The translations under genes and the position numbers were made by a program. Below are positions 13,300-21,539 of a DNA stretch of 37,448 nt, in pieces. The DNA is from Clostridia bacterium (GTDB lineage: Bacteria; Bacillota; Clostridia; Oscillospirales; CAG-272). The stretch is from assembly GCA_017507905.1 (NCBI GenBank), contig JAFWAA010000050.1, positions 1-37,448 on the forward strand, read 5' to 3'. The notes below the pieces were generated by a model. The model did no database searches. It had not been told where the DNA came from and was given only the letters and a program-made list of their open reading frames with translations. The number at the start of each line of letters is the position of its first letter. Position 1 is the first letter of the stretch.

Positions 13300-14632
13300 G
13301 ACTCGCTCCGCGCTTCTGCGTGAGCATTACTTTCACGGCACGCACAAGAGCGGCCTTAGCGTCTACGTCTTTCCCAAAAAGCTGACCACGGTCTACGCGC
13401 TCTTTGCCACGCGCTACGGCTCGGTGGACACGGTCCTCCCTCTGCAAAACGGGCAGGAGGTGAGCCTTCCCGAGGGAACGGCGCATTTTCTTGAGCATAA
13501 GCTCTTTGAGAACGAGGACGGAAGTGACGCCTTTGCGCAGTTTTCGCAGTACGGGGCGGACGCAAACGCCTACACCACCTATAACCGAACGGCCTATCTC
13601 TTCAGCGCCACCGAGCGCGTGGGGGAGGCTCTGCGCGAGCTGCTCAGCTTCGTTACGCATCCCTATTTTACCGAGAAGACGGTCAAAAAGGAGCAGGGCA
13701 TCATCGCCGAGGAGATCCGCGAGGGGCGGGACGATCCCTGGGATCGTTGCTACGGCAATATGGTGCGCGGACTTTACGAGAAGAACCCCGTCCGCTTTGA
13801 CGTTTGCGGAAGCGAGGAGTCCATCGCGCGCATCACGCCCGAGCTGCTCTACGAATGCTGCCGCGTCTTTTACCATCCCTCCAACATGGCCCTCGTGGTC
13901 TGCGGAGACGTAACGCCCGAGCTTGTGGAGGAGGCGGTCGACGCGATCCTTCCTGCCTCGGAGAGCGTTTCCATTCCCGCGCGCAAAAAGATTCCCGAGG
14001 AGCCTTCCACGGTCTACCGCGCCCGTGTGAGCGAGCAGATGCAGGTGGCAAAGCCGCTCTTTGCCATCGGCTTTAAGGATCCCGACGTTTCTCCCGATCC
14101 GCTGATCCGCATTCGCCGCGACGCGGCCATGACGCTCCTTGACGAGATCCTGTTCTCGCGCAGCGGCGTCTTCTATAACCGCCTGTTTGAGGAGGGCCTG
14201 CTGACGCAGTCCTTCGATGCGGGCTACTCCTGCTCGGATACCTTCGGCTTCAACGGCCTGTTCGGCGAGTCCGAGGACCCCGAGAGGGTGCTTTCACGTC
14301 TGACGGACTATCTCGACGAGGTCAAGCGGGAGGGCATTGACCGCGAGACCTTTGCCAGATGCCGCAGCGTGCTTTACGCGGACGAGATCCGCGCCTACGA
14401 CTCCACCGACGAGATCGCCAACCGTCTGCTCTCCTTCGTGTTTGACGGCGCGGAGATCTTCGACTATCCCTCTCTTTTGCAGAGCATTACCCCCGAGGAG
14501 CTGGAGCGCCTTCTTGACGAGGTCTATCGGGAGGAATACCGCACGCTTTCGGTGATCCTTCCGCGCTCGGCAGAGGCCGAGAAGGTCTCCTTGGAACAAA
14601 ATGAGAAAGGAAGTCTGCATCGGGCAGACTAA
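13286..14632 (+). CDS. M16-family zinc protease (YfmH-type)
   Basis: A 448-residue M16 (pitrilysin-like) peptidase with the inverted zinc motif HFLEH at residues 67-71 and a downstream zinc-ligand glutamate candidate in IIAEEIREG (about 143). The start is ATG 13286: a GAGGCGAGGAG site lies just ahead, and the start overlaps the preceding gene by 14 bases. The 19 residues available upstream in frame are shadow sequence from that gene. By family this is the catalytic half of the YfmF/YfmH pair linked with EF-P 5-aminopentanol modification. Substrate is unknown. It is 10 bases upstream of lgt. Confidence 0.92.
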   Translation: MTWNETRSALLREHYFHGTHKSGLSVYVFPKKLTTVYALFATRYGSVDTVLPLQNGQEVSLPEGTAHFLEHKLFENEDGSDAFAQFSQYGADANAYTTYNRTAYLFSATERVGEALRELLSFVTHPYFTEKTVKKEQGIIAEEIREGRDDPWDRCYGNMVRGLYEKNPVRFDVCGSEESIARITPELLYECCRVFYHPSNMALVVCGDVTPELVEEAVDAILPASESVSIPARKKIPEEPSTVYRARVSEQMQVAKPLFAIGFKDPDVSPDPLIRIRRDAAMTLLDEILFSRSGVFYNRLFEEGLLTQSFDAGYSCSDTFGFNGLFGESEDPERVLSRLTDYLDEVKREGIDRETFARCRSVLYADEIRAYDSTDEIANRLLSFVFDGAEIFDYPSLLQSITPEELERLLDEVYREEYRTLSVILPRSAEAEKVSLEQNEKGSLHRAD

Positions 14633-14642
14633 GGCATGAGTG

Positions 14643-15686
14643 ATGAAAGAGATCGTGAATATTTCCTTCCCTGGGCTTGGCATTGACGAGTTTTCGATCC
14701 GCAAGATCGCCTTCACCCTCTTTGGCAAGCTGGACGTGCGCTGGTACGGCATTCTCATCACCCTGGGCATTCTGCTCGCGGTGCTCTATACCGTGTGGCG
14801 CGGAAAGCGCAACGAGGGGATCCTCTCGGACCACGTGATCGACGTGGCCCTCGTTACGGTGGTGCTCGGCGTGATCGGCGCGCGCCTGTATTACGTGCTG
14901 ACCGATAGCGGAAACACCTACGAGAGCTTTCTCGACGTGATCGCGATCTGGGAGGGCGGCCTTGGCATCTACGGCGGCATCATCGGCGGCTGCCTTGGCA
15001 TTCTGCTTACCTGCCATCTGAAAAAGATCAGCTGGCGCAAGCTGTTGGACATGGCCGCTCCCGGCGTGATGCTGGCGCAGGCCGTCGGACGCTTTGGCAA
15101 CTTCTGCAACGGCGAGGCCTACGGCTCGCTCATCGGGGAGACCACGGCCTTTACCTTCTTCGGGAAAGAGCATATCCTGAACGTGGGGGAGGGCAGCCTT
15201 TTCCACACGCTTCGCATGGGACTGTCTCCCAATATGTATAGCAGCGTGCAGACCTATTATTTCCATCCCACCTTCCTTTATGAGAGCCTTTGGAACCTGC
15301 TTGGCTTTGTGCTGATCAACCTCTTTTACAAGCACAAGCGCATGGACGGCCAGGTGGTTCTGTTCTATTTTTCCTGGTACGGCTTTGGACGGATGTTCAT
15401 TGAGGGACTGCGCACCGACAGCCTCTTGATCCCGGGAACCGATCTGCGCATTTCGCAGTGCGTGGGGCTTTTCTGCTTCGTCGTGGGCCTTGTGCTGTTC
15501 GTGCTTTGCTTCTTCCTCGGCGGCAAGAGGACGCCCGAGGTGCAGGTGGCAGAGGGCGAAGCGGAGGAAGAGCCGCAGGCGGCGAGTGAAGCCCTTACCG
15601 AGGAGAGCGCTGACGAGCAGGACGCGGGCATGGAAGAACAAGAGGACGCCGAGGACGAGGCGTCCGCACCCGAAAAAGGAGAATGA
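14643..15686 (+). CDS. lgt: Prolipoprotein diacylglyceryl transferase
   Basis: A 347-residue membrane enzyme that moves diacylglycerol from phosphatidylglycerol to the lipobox cysteine of prolipoproteins, the first step in lipoprotein maturation. The key signature GRFGNFCNGEAYG starts at residue 149, and several membrane segments are visible, including DVRWYGILITLGILLAVLY near the N-terminus. About 50 residues after the last membrane segment (from about 298) form an unusually acidic, low-complexity cytoplasmic tail. ATG 14643 is chosen over GTG 14640, with TAAGG at 14630-14634. The enzyme would act on the three lipoproteins encoded at 26.8-32.2 kb. Confidence 0.96.
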   Translation: MKEIVNISFPGLGIDEFSIRKIAFTLFGKLDVRWYGILITLGILLAVLYTVWRGKRNEGILSDHVIDVALVTVVLGVIGARLYYVLTDSGNTYESFLDVIAIWEGGLGIYGGIIGGCLGILLTCHLKKISWRKLLDMAAPGVMLAQAVGRFGNFCNGEAYGSLIGETTAFTFFGKEHILNVGEGSLFHTLRMGLSPNMYSSVQTYYFHPTFLYESLWNLLGFVLINLFYKHKRMDGQVVLFYFSWYGFGRMFIEGLRTDSLLIPGTDLRISQCVGLFCFVVGLVLFVLCFFLGGKRTPEVQVAEGEAEEEPQAASEALTEESADEQDAGMEEQEDAEDEASAPEKGE

Positions 15687-15689
15687 CGT

Positions 15690-16532
15690 ATGGCAATTCG
15701 CATTGACGGAAAAGCAATCTCGGCCGAGATCCGTGCCGAGCTGAAGGAAAAGACCGAGGCCTTTGCGGCCGCGCGCGGATACCGCCCGGGGCTTGCGGTC
15801 ATTATTGTCGGAGAGGACCCTGCCTCCCAGGTCTACGTGCGCAACAAGAAGCGCGCCTGCGAGGAGGTAGGCTTTTATTCGCGCGGATACGAGCTTCCCG
15901 CATCCACTTCACAAAAGGAGCTGCTGGCACTGATCGACACGCTCAACGCCGATCCCGCGATCCACGGCATTCTCGTGCAGCTGCCCCTGCCCAAGCATCT
16001 GGACGAGAGCGAGGTGCTTTTGCGCATCGACCCGAAAAAGGACGTGGACGCGTTTCACCCTTACAACGTGGGCAAGATCATGATCGGCGACTACCGCTTT
16101 CTCCCCTGCACGCCCGCAGGCGTGATGGCGCTTCTGGAGCGCACGGGGATCGAGATCGCGGGCAAGAAGTGCGTGGTGGTTGGCCGCTCCAACATCGTGG
16201 GCAAGCCCATGGCGATGCTGCTTCTGCACGCCAACGGCACGGTGACCGTTTGCCACAGCCGCACGAAGGAGCTTTCCTCCGTCACGCGCGAGGCGGATAT
16301 TCTGGTCGTTGCCATCGGACGGGCGGATTTTATCACGGCGGATATGGTCAAGCCGGGAGCAGTGGTCATCGACGTTGGCATGAACCGACGCGCCGACGGC
16401 AAGCTGACGGGCGACGTGGATTTTGCATCGGTCGAGCCGATCGCCTCGGCCATCACCCCCGTTCCGGGCGGCGTTGGACCCATGACCATTACCATGCTTT
16501 TGCAGAACACCCTGACGGCGGCCTCGGTCTGA
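15690..16532 (+). CDS. folD: Bifunctional methylenetetrahydrofolate dehydrogenase/cyclohydrolase
   Basis: A 280-residue FolD enzyme interconverting 5,10-methylene- and 10-formyl-tetrahydrofolate. Visible blocks are [22 protein letters not shown] (active-site tyrosine and lysine), [11 protein letters not shown], the nucleotide-binding [11 protein letters not shown], and C-terminal [18 protein letters not shown]. Full length. ATG 15690 follows AAAGGAGA and lies three bases after the lgt stop, so it is the last gene of the M16-lgt run. A strong terminator follows. Confidence 0.98.
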   Translation: MAIRIDGKAISAEIRAELKEKTEAFAAARGYRPGLAVIIVGEDPASQVYVRNKKRACEEVGFYSRGYELPASTSQKELLALIDTLNADPAIHGILVQLPLPKHLDESEVLLRIDPKKDVDAFHPYNVGKIMIGDYRFLPCTPAGVMALLERTGIEIAGKKCVVVGRSNIVGKPMAMLLLHANGTVTVCHSRTKELSSVTREADILVVAIGRADFITADMVKPGAVVIDVGMNRRADGKLTGDVDFASVEPIASAITPVPGGVGPMTITMLLQNTLTAASV

Positions 16533-16550
16533 GGCGAGCCGAACGAAAAA

Positions 16551-16592
16551 ACGCCCCCCCCGTGCCTTTTGCATGGGGGTGCGTCTTTTTTT
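16551..16592. terminator. Bidirectional terminator between folD and glyS
   Basis: A GC-rich hairpin with outer arms ACGC (16551-16554) and GCGT (16581-16584) and inner arms built from the C-run with GTGC against GCATGGGGG. An A-run precedes it and seven T follow, so it can stop both convergent genes. Confidence 0.88.
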
Positions 16593-16601
16593 ATGCGTCG
16601 A

Positions 16602-18017
16602 TCAGAAGGCGATCTTCTTTTCGATATAGTCCTTAAGCTCTGCGATCGGGATGCGGACCTGCTCCATGGTGTCGCGGTCGCGCACGGTCACGCAGTTGTC
16701 GGCGGGCTTGGTGTCGTCGCCTACCGTCTCAAAGTCAACGGTGATGCACAGAGGCGTGCCGATCTCGTCCTCGCGGCGGTAGCGCTTGCCGATCGAGCCG
16801 GTCTCGTCGTAATCCACCATGAAGTACTTGGAGAGCTCGTCGTAGATCTCGCCGGCCTTCTCCGAAAGCTTCTTGGACAGGGGCAGAACGGCGGCCTTGA
16901 AGGGCGTGAGTGCGGGATGCAGGTGCAGCACCGTGCGCACGTCGTTCTTCGCCTCGTCGATGACCTCCTCGTCGTAGGCGTCCACGAGGAAGGCGAGGGC
17001 CACGCGGTCGGCGCCGAGCGAGGGCTCGATCACGTAGGGAATATAATGCTCGCCGGTCTCCTGATCAAAGTAGGTCAGATCCTTGCCGCTGTGCTTCTGG
17101 TGCTGGCCAAGGTCGTAGTCGGTGCGGTCGGCCACGCCCCAGAGCTCGCCCCAGCCGAAGGGGAAGAGGAACTCAAAGTCGGTGGTCGCTTTGGAGTAGA
17201 AGCAAAGCTCGTCGGGATCGTGATCGCGCAGGCGGAGGTTCTCGTCCTTCATGCCGAGATCCAGGAGGAACTGATGGCAGTAGTTCTTCCAGTAGGCGAA
17301 CCACTCAAGGTCGGTGCCGGGCTTGCAGAAGAACTCCAGCTCCATCTGCTCGAACTCACGGGTACGGAACACGAAGTTGCCGGGCGTGATCTCGTTGCGG
17401 AAGGACTTACCGATCTGCGCAATACCGAAGGGAAGTTTTTTACGGGTGGTGCGCTGTGTGGCGGGGAAGTTGACGAAGATGCCCTGTGCCGTCTCGGGAC
17501 GGAGGTAAACGGTGTTGGTGTTGTCCTCGGTCACGCCGATGAAGGTCTTGAACATCAGGTTAAACTTCTTGATGTCGGCAAAATCGTGGCTGCCGCACTG
17601 GGGGCAGGCGATGCCCTTTTCCTGAATGTAGGCGGCCATCTCCTCAAAGCTCCATGCGGCGGGGTTGTCGTTCAGGCCGTTCTGGAAGGCGTAGTCCTCG
17701 ATCAGCTTGTCGGCTCTGTGGCGCATCTTGCACTGTTTGCAGTCCATCAGGGGGTCGGAAAAGCCGCCCACGTGTCCTGAGGCCACCCAGGTCTCGGGGT
17801 TCATGATGATGGCACTGTCAAGGCCAACGTTGTATTTGCTCTCCTGGACGAATTTCTTCCACCAGGCGCGCTTGACGTTGTTCTTGAACTCCACGCCCAA
17901 GGGGCCGTAGTCCCAGGAGTTTGCAAGGCCGCCGTAGATCTCCGAGCCGGGGAAGATAAAGCCGCGCGTTTTGCAAAGCGCAACGATCTTGTCCATTGTT
18001 TTTTCGGAATTGTTCAT
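16602..18017 (-). CDS. glyS: Glycyl-tRNA synthetase, dimeric type
   Basis: A 471-residue single-chain class II glycyl-tRNA synthetase (the alpha2 type, also called GlyQS) that charges tRNA-Gly. N-terminal ICALCK-like start followed by [24 protein letters not shown] is diagnostic. Cysteine pairs CKQC (near residue 93) and CPQC (near 139) suggest a zinc site. The motif-2 region [25 protein letters not shown] is intact. The start is ATG 18017, seven bases after GAGGAG; the ATG at 18023 is almost on top of that site. The leader is only about 27 nt, so there is no room for a T-box riboswitch. Confidence 0.97.
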   Translation of the reverse strand: MNNSEKTMDKIVALCKTRGFIFPGSEIYGGLANSWDYGPLGVEFKNNVKRAWWKKFVQESKYNVGLDSAIIMNPETWVASGHVGGFSDPLMDCKQCKMRHRADKLIEDYAFQNGLNDNPAAWSFEEMAAYIQEKGIACPQCGSHDFADIKKFNLMFKTFIGVTEDNTNTVYLRPETAQGIFVNFPATQRTTRKKLPFGIAQIGKSFRNEITPGNFVFRTREFEQMELEFFCKPGTDLEWFAYWKNYCHQFLLDLGMKDENLRLRDHDPDELCFYSKATTDFEFLFPFGWGELWGVADRTDYDLGQHQKHSGKDLTYFDQETGEHYIPYVIEPSLGADRVALAFLVDAYDEEVIDEAKNDVRTVLHLHPALTPFKAAVLPLSKKLSEKAGEIYDELSKYFMVDYDETGSIGKRYRREDEIGTPLCITVDFETVGDDTKPADNCVTVRDRDTMEQVRIPIAELKDYIEKKIAF

Positions 18018-18050
18018 GGTCATTCTCCTCTATCTTTTACGTTGTTTACT

Positions 18051-18079
18051 ATTCTACCATTTTTTCCTGCCCGTGTCAA
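18051..18079 (-). promoter_or_regulatory. Sigma-A promoter of glyS
   Basis: Read on the minus strand: TTGACA (18079-18074), 17 bp, TAGAAT (18056-18051). Strong match to consensus. Confidence 0.9.
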
Positions 18080-18127
18080 GCGGTTTTCCGCAATTTCGGC
18101 ACGCTTTGACGGGGAGGGAGAGGGCTT

Positions 18128-18250
18128 TTTTGGCGTTGCGCGGCGCGGATCAGTCGGCGTCGATCACATTTTGGCGTTGCGCGGCGCGGATCAGTCGGCG
18201 TCGATCACATTTTGGCGTTGCGCGGCGCGGATCAGTCGGCGTCGATCACA
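18128..18250. repeat. Three perfect 41-bp tandem copies of a gene 3' end
   Basis: The units 18128-18168, 18169-18209 and 18210-18250 are identical. The third unit contains the last codons and stop of the Dabb gene on the minus strand plus 22 bases beyond; the other two repeat that segment downstream, each carrying a copy of the VIDAD-stop end. The period is not a multiple of three. There are no spacers, so it is not a CRISPR array. It looks like slippage or unequal exchange at the gene's end. Confidence 0.95.
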
Positions 18251-18546
18251 AAGTCCACGCAGGCGCGGCTTGCGCGCACGGGACGCAGAAAGCGGACAAC
18301 CGCCACGTGGTCGGGATGCACGCGGTAGGTCTCGAGGTCCTCAAGCGAATTAAAGTCCGTGATCAGCAAAAGGTGCCAGTTGTCCTGCGGCGCGCCTTTG
18401 GCGTTGAGCGCAACGGAGGAGGAACGGATCTGGGGAATGGTTCTTGGCAGAGCCTCGAGCATGGATTTTACGATGGCGAGGTTTTCCTCGCGCGTGCGGC
18501 CCTCGGCCTCCTCGAGAAATTCGAACATACAAACGTGACGGATCAT
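18232..18546 (-). CDS. Dabb (stress-responsive A/B barrel) domain protein
   Basis: A 104-residue protein of the dimeric alpha-beta barrel family. The N-terminal MIRHVCMFEF, the helix with ENLAIVKSMLEALPRTIP, the strand WHLLLITDFNSLEDLETYRVHPDHVAVV and the ending FVIDAD fit the Dabb pattern. These proteins are small dimers of mostly unknown function. ATG 18546 has AAGGAG upstream and a clear promoter at 18582-18610. The last bases of the gene belong to a 41-bp unit present three times in tandem, so its downstream region is made of copies of its own end. It has no recognisable terminator other than those repeats. Confidence 0.85.
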   Translation of the reverse strand: MIRHVCMFEFLEEAEGRTREENLAIVKSMLEALPRTIPQIRSSSVALNAKGAPQDNWHLLLITDFNSLEDLETYRVHPDHVAVVRFLRPVRASRACVDFVIDAD

Positions 18547-18581
18547 ACAGGCACTCCTTTTTCCTTGGATTTCTGTATGGT

Positions 18582-18610
18582 ATTGTACCCCAAACGGGCG
18601 AAAAAGTCAA
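18582..18610 (-). promoter_or_regulatory. Sigma-A promoter of the Dabb gene
   Basis: Read on the minus strand: TTGACT (18610-18605), 17 bp, TACAAT (18587-18582). Confidence 0.87.
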
Positions 18611-18651
18611 GGCGTTTTTGCAGAAAGGGGAAGGAGAGAGACGTATTTTGC

Positions 18652-18680
18652 TTGACAAGCCCTCCGCTTTGCGGTATAAT
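18652..18680 (+). promoter_or_regulatory. Perfect consensus sigma-A promoter of the DUF2079 gene
   Basis: TTGACA (18652-18657), 17 bp, TATAAT (18675-18680). All twelve positions match consensus. It diverges from the Dabb promoter about 40 bp away. Confidence 0.93.
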
Positions 18681-18711
18681 GAGGAAAAGATGACGAAGGG
18701 AGGACGGAGAG

Positions 18712-20580
18712 ATGCGCCAAAAGCCGAGGAAGAAGCCCACAGCACCCGTGCGCGGAAAAGACGGGGCGAATAAGCAAATATCCGCAACCGACAGAAACGG
18801 TTGGCGCGCCACACAAACGCTTGAGCGCGTGATCTGCCGTCTGATCGCGTCCTGGTGTGCCTTTGCCGCCGCGCTGACCCTTGTGCGGGAGGAGTTTTGG
18901 GACATCACCTTTGCCAAGGATATCTCCCTTTTTCTGCCTCTGCTCGTCACCGCCCTCGTCTTTCTTCTTCTGACGGGGCTTTCCCTGCTTTTGCGTCACT
19001 ATCCGACCGACGCCCTTTTCCTGCTGCTCTTTTCCACGGTGTGCGTCGTCCGCTGGCTCCTCGGCTACGGGGAGGGGGACGCCGAGCAAAAGCTGCTCTT
19101 TTGCCTTGGCGTGACGGTGGTCTACGCGCTGTTCGTGCTGTACGCGATGAAGCAGCTGCTTCCGCTTTTGCGCTTTTTCCGTGCAGGGGGAAGGACGGTA
19201 TGGATCTGTGCGGGCATCGGTGCGCTTGCGGCCTTTGCCATTCTGTCGGCGATCTCCTGCCTGCGCTACAAGACCTTTGCCACGCCGAATTTCGATTTCG
19301 GAATTTTTACCAATATGTTCCACCATATGCGCACGACGGGGCTTCCCCTCGTCACCTGCGAGCGTGACGCTCTGCTCTCGCATTTTGCGGTGCATATCTC
19401 GCCCATCTACTATCTGCTCCTGCCCCTTTATTTGATCTTCCCCTCGCCCTTGACGCTGCAGATCGGGCAGGCGGCGGTCCTTATGCTCGGCGTGATCCCC
19501 GTGGTCCTTCTGGCAAGGCACTACCGCCTTTCCCCACGGGTGCAGATCCTTCTCGCTCTGCTCTATTGCTTCTATCCCGTGCTGTCCACGGGCTGCTTCT
19601 ACGATCTGCACGAGAACTGCTTTTTGCCCCTTTGCCTGCTCTGGACCTTCTACTTCTTTGAGAAGGAAAAGCTGATCCCGATGTATATTGCGGCGATCTG
19701 CGTGCTGGCGGTCAAGGAGGATGCGGCGATCTATCTCTTGATCTTTGCCGCCTATATGATCCTCGGACGGAAAAAATACCTCCACGGGGGAGTGATCGCT
19801 CTGCTTTCGGCGGTCTATTTCCTTCTGGCCACGCACCTGATCAACACGGTGGGCGACGGCGTGCTGAACAACCGCTTTGGCAACCTCATCGCACCGGGCG
19901 AGGAGGGGCTTGGCGGCATTCTGCAGCTGGCGCTGACCAACCCGGGGTATCTTCTGACCCAGCTCTTTACCGAAAAGGAGAGCGGCTGGGGCAAGATCGC
20001 GTATCTCTTGCAGATGCTTCTCCCGCTGGCCTTCCTGCCGCTCCTGACGAAGAAGCCCTCGCGCTGGATCCTGCTCTCCCCCCTGCTCATCAGCCTGCTT
20101 TCGCACTACGTGTATCTGTACGACGTGGGCTTTCAGTACCATTTCGGTACGGCGGCCTTCCTCGTTTACGCCGCGATCGGCAACCTGCCCGCAATCCGCA
20201 TTTCCGCGCGGCGCACGATCCTTGCGCTGGCGGCCGTTTGCTGTCTTTGCCTGTACCTGTCGCTCGTTCCCACAAAGCTTGCCTCCTACGCGGAGCGCTG
20301 GGAGAGGGGAAAGGAGACCTATCTGCGCATGGAGGAGATCCTCGCAGAGCTTCCCGAGGACGCCTCGCTAAACGTGTCAAGCTTTCTTTTGCCCCACGTG
20401 GCCGAGCGAGACGAGGTCTACCAGGTGCGCTACCACGGCAACAAGCCCGACGTGGATTTCGTGGTGCTTGACGTGCGCTCGGACGCCCAGACCAAGGTGG
20501 TCAACGCCTATCTGCGCGAGGGATATACTGTCTACGCCGAGCACAAGGGACTGATCCTGATCCTCGCCCGCGGAGACTGA
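18712..20580 (+). CDS. DUF2079 family polytopic membrane protein
   Basis: A 622-residue membrane protein with roughly a dozen hydrophobic segments, beginning with a basic cytoplasmic N-terminus (MRQKPRKKPTAPVRGK). The DUF2079 signature is the stretch around residues 195-235: NFDFGIFTNMFHHMRTTG, then LLSHFAVHISPIYYLLLPLY. Family members resemble GT-C glycosyltransferases in layout, but no reaction is established, and I see no proof of one here. The C-terminal 110 residues are soluble. ATG 18712 follows AGGGAGG. It is a single-gene transcript between a perfect consensus promoter and a strong terminator. Confidence 0.86.
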   Translation: MRQKPRKKPTAPVRGKDGANKQISATDRNGWRATQTLERVICRLIASWCAFAAALTLVREEFWDITFAKDISLFLPLLVTALVFLLLTGLSLLLRHYPTDALFLLLFSTVCVVRWLLGYGEGDAEQKLLFCLGVTVVYALFVLYAMKQLLPLLRFFRAGGRTVWICAGIGALAAFAILSAISCLRYKTFATPNFDFGIFTNMFHHMRTTGLPLVTCERDALLSHFAVHISPIYYLLLPLYLIFPSPLTLQIGQAAVLMLGVIPVVLLARHYRLSPRVQILLALLYCFYPVLSTGCFYDLHENCFLPLCLLWTFYFFEKEKLIPMYIAAICVLAVKEDAAIYLLIFAAYMILGRKKYLHGGVIALLSAVYFLLATHLINTVGDGVLNNRFGNLIAPGEEGLGGILQLALTNPGYLLTQLFTEKESGWGKIAYLLQMLLPLAFLPLLTKKPSRWILLSPLLISLLSHYVYLYDVGFQYHFGTAAFLVYAAIGNLPAIRISARRTILALAAVCCLCLYLSLVPTKLASYAERWERGKETYLRMEEILAELPEDASLNVSSFLLPHVAERDEVYQVRYHGNKPDVDFVVLDVRSDAQTKVVNAYLREGYTVYAEHKGLILILARGD

Positions 20581-20598
20581 AACGGACAAATAAAGAAT

Positions 20599-20640
20599 GC
20601 ACGCACTTCCAAAAAATGGGAGTGCGTGCGTTTCTTTTTT
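20599..20640 (+). terminator. Intrinsic terminator of the DUF2079 gene
   Basis: A 12-bp stem, 20599-20610 with 20618-20629 (one G-U pair), then a T-rich tail TTTCTTTTTT. Confidence 0.92.
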
Positions 20641-20684
20641 GTGCCTTTTATAAGCAAGGTGCGTGTGTCTTTTTTCTTTTTCGC

Positions 20685-21413
20685 TTATTTCTCGGTCAGG
20701 ATCCGAATGGCCTCGCCGCCGAGCAGAAGACCTGCCACGGCAGGGACGTAGGAGATCGAGGCAGGGGGACGTTTCACGGAGGCGTCTTCGGGAGAGGGCA
20801 GGGGGGCGTCGTCGGGGAGCGGGGAGGCAGGCTCGGGCGACCAGACCACGCGCAGATGGCGGATCCCGCGCGCCTTCAGCTCACGGCGCATGACCCGTGC
20901 CAGCGGACAGCCCTCGGTCTTGGCAAGATCGGTCACGGTAAAGCGGGAGGCGTCCAGCTTGTTGCCCGCGCCCATGGCCGCAACCAGGGGAACGCCTGCA
21001 CGGTCGGCGCGCACGGCAAGCTCGATCTTGGCCGATACGGTGTCCACGGCGTCCAGAATGCAATCGTATCCGCCGAGCGGATAGAGGTCGGCGTTCTCGG
21101 GAAGATAAAAGACCTCGTGTGCCGTTACCGCACAGTCGGGGTTGATGTCAAGGATCCGCTCGCGCATGACCTCTACCTTGGGGCGCCCCACGGTGGAGTG
21201 CAGAGCGATGATCTGACGGTTGACGTTGGAGCGTGAGACCGCATCGGGGTCAAAGAGGTCAATGGCACCAACTCCTGCACGTGCCAATGCCTCGGCGGCG
21301 TATCCGCCAACGCCTCCCACGCCGAAAATGGCAACACGTGCTCGGGAAAGGCGCTCCACGGCAGCATTTCCGAGCAGCATAGCCGTGCGCAGGGTTTCTT
21401 CGCTTCGATCCAT
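20685..21413 (-). CDS. tcdA: tRNA threonylcarbamoyladenosine dehydratase (TcdA/YgdL, E1-like)
   Basis: A 242-residue E1-like ATP-dependent enzyme that cyclises t6A at tRNA position 37 to ct6A. The nucleotide-binding motif GVGGVGGYAAEALARAG lies near residues 31-47. The conserved DPDAVSRSNVNRQI and DAVDTVSAKI blocks follow. The cysteine in EGCPLARVMR is the conserved position of the family. The C-terminal part includes a proline-rich variable stretch and ends in the helix YVPAVAGLLLGGEAIRIL. ATG 21413 has CGGAGG upstream. Its promoter lies back to back with that of the NUDIX gene. Confidence 0.93.
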   Translation of the reverse strand: MDRSEETLRTAMLLGNAAVERLSRARVAIFGVGGVGGYAAEALARAGVGAIDLFDPDAVSRSNVNRQIIALHSTVGRPKVEVMRERILDINPDCAVTAHEVFYLPENADLYPLGGYDCILDAVDTVSAKIELAVRADRAGVPLVAAMGAGNKLDASRFTVTDLAKTEGCPLARVMRRELKARGIRHLRVVWSPEPASPLPDDAPLPSPEDASVKRPPASISYVPAVAGLLLGGEAIRILTEK

Positions 21414-21439
21414 AGTCGTCCTCCGTTCGCTTTTTTATC

Positions 21440-21468
21440 AGTATAACAGATATTCGTCTTTTTTTCAA
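21440..21468 (-). promoter_or_regulatory. Sigma-A promoter of tcdA
   Basis: Read on the minus strand: TTGAAA (21468-21463), 17 bp, TATACT (21445-21440). Confidence 0.82.
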
Positions 21469-21475
21469 GTACGTC

Positions 21476-21504
21476 TTTACAAAAAAAGCATTTCGATGTA
21501 TAAT
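21476..21504 (+). promoter_or_regulatory. Sigma-A promoter of the NUDIX-DUF1934 pair
   Basis: TTTACA (21476-21481), 17 bp, TATAAT (21499-21504). The -35 element is seven bases from that of tcdA on the other strand, so polymerases on the two promoters would probably interfere. Confidence 0.87.
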
Positions 21505-21539
21505 AGGAGCATACGAGAAAGCCGAGAGGAGGCTGTCAG

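Noticed and set aside
18018..18100. T-box riboswitch ahead of glyS
   Set aside because: The promoter leaves a leader of under 30 nt, far too short, and no specifier or antiterminator elements are visible. The same holds for proS.
18128..18250. Repeat array considered as a CRISPR
   Set aside because: The copies abut with no spacers, no cas genes are nearby, and the unit is simply the end of the adjacent gene.
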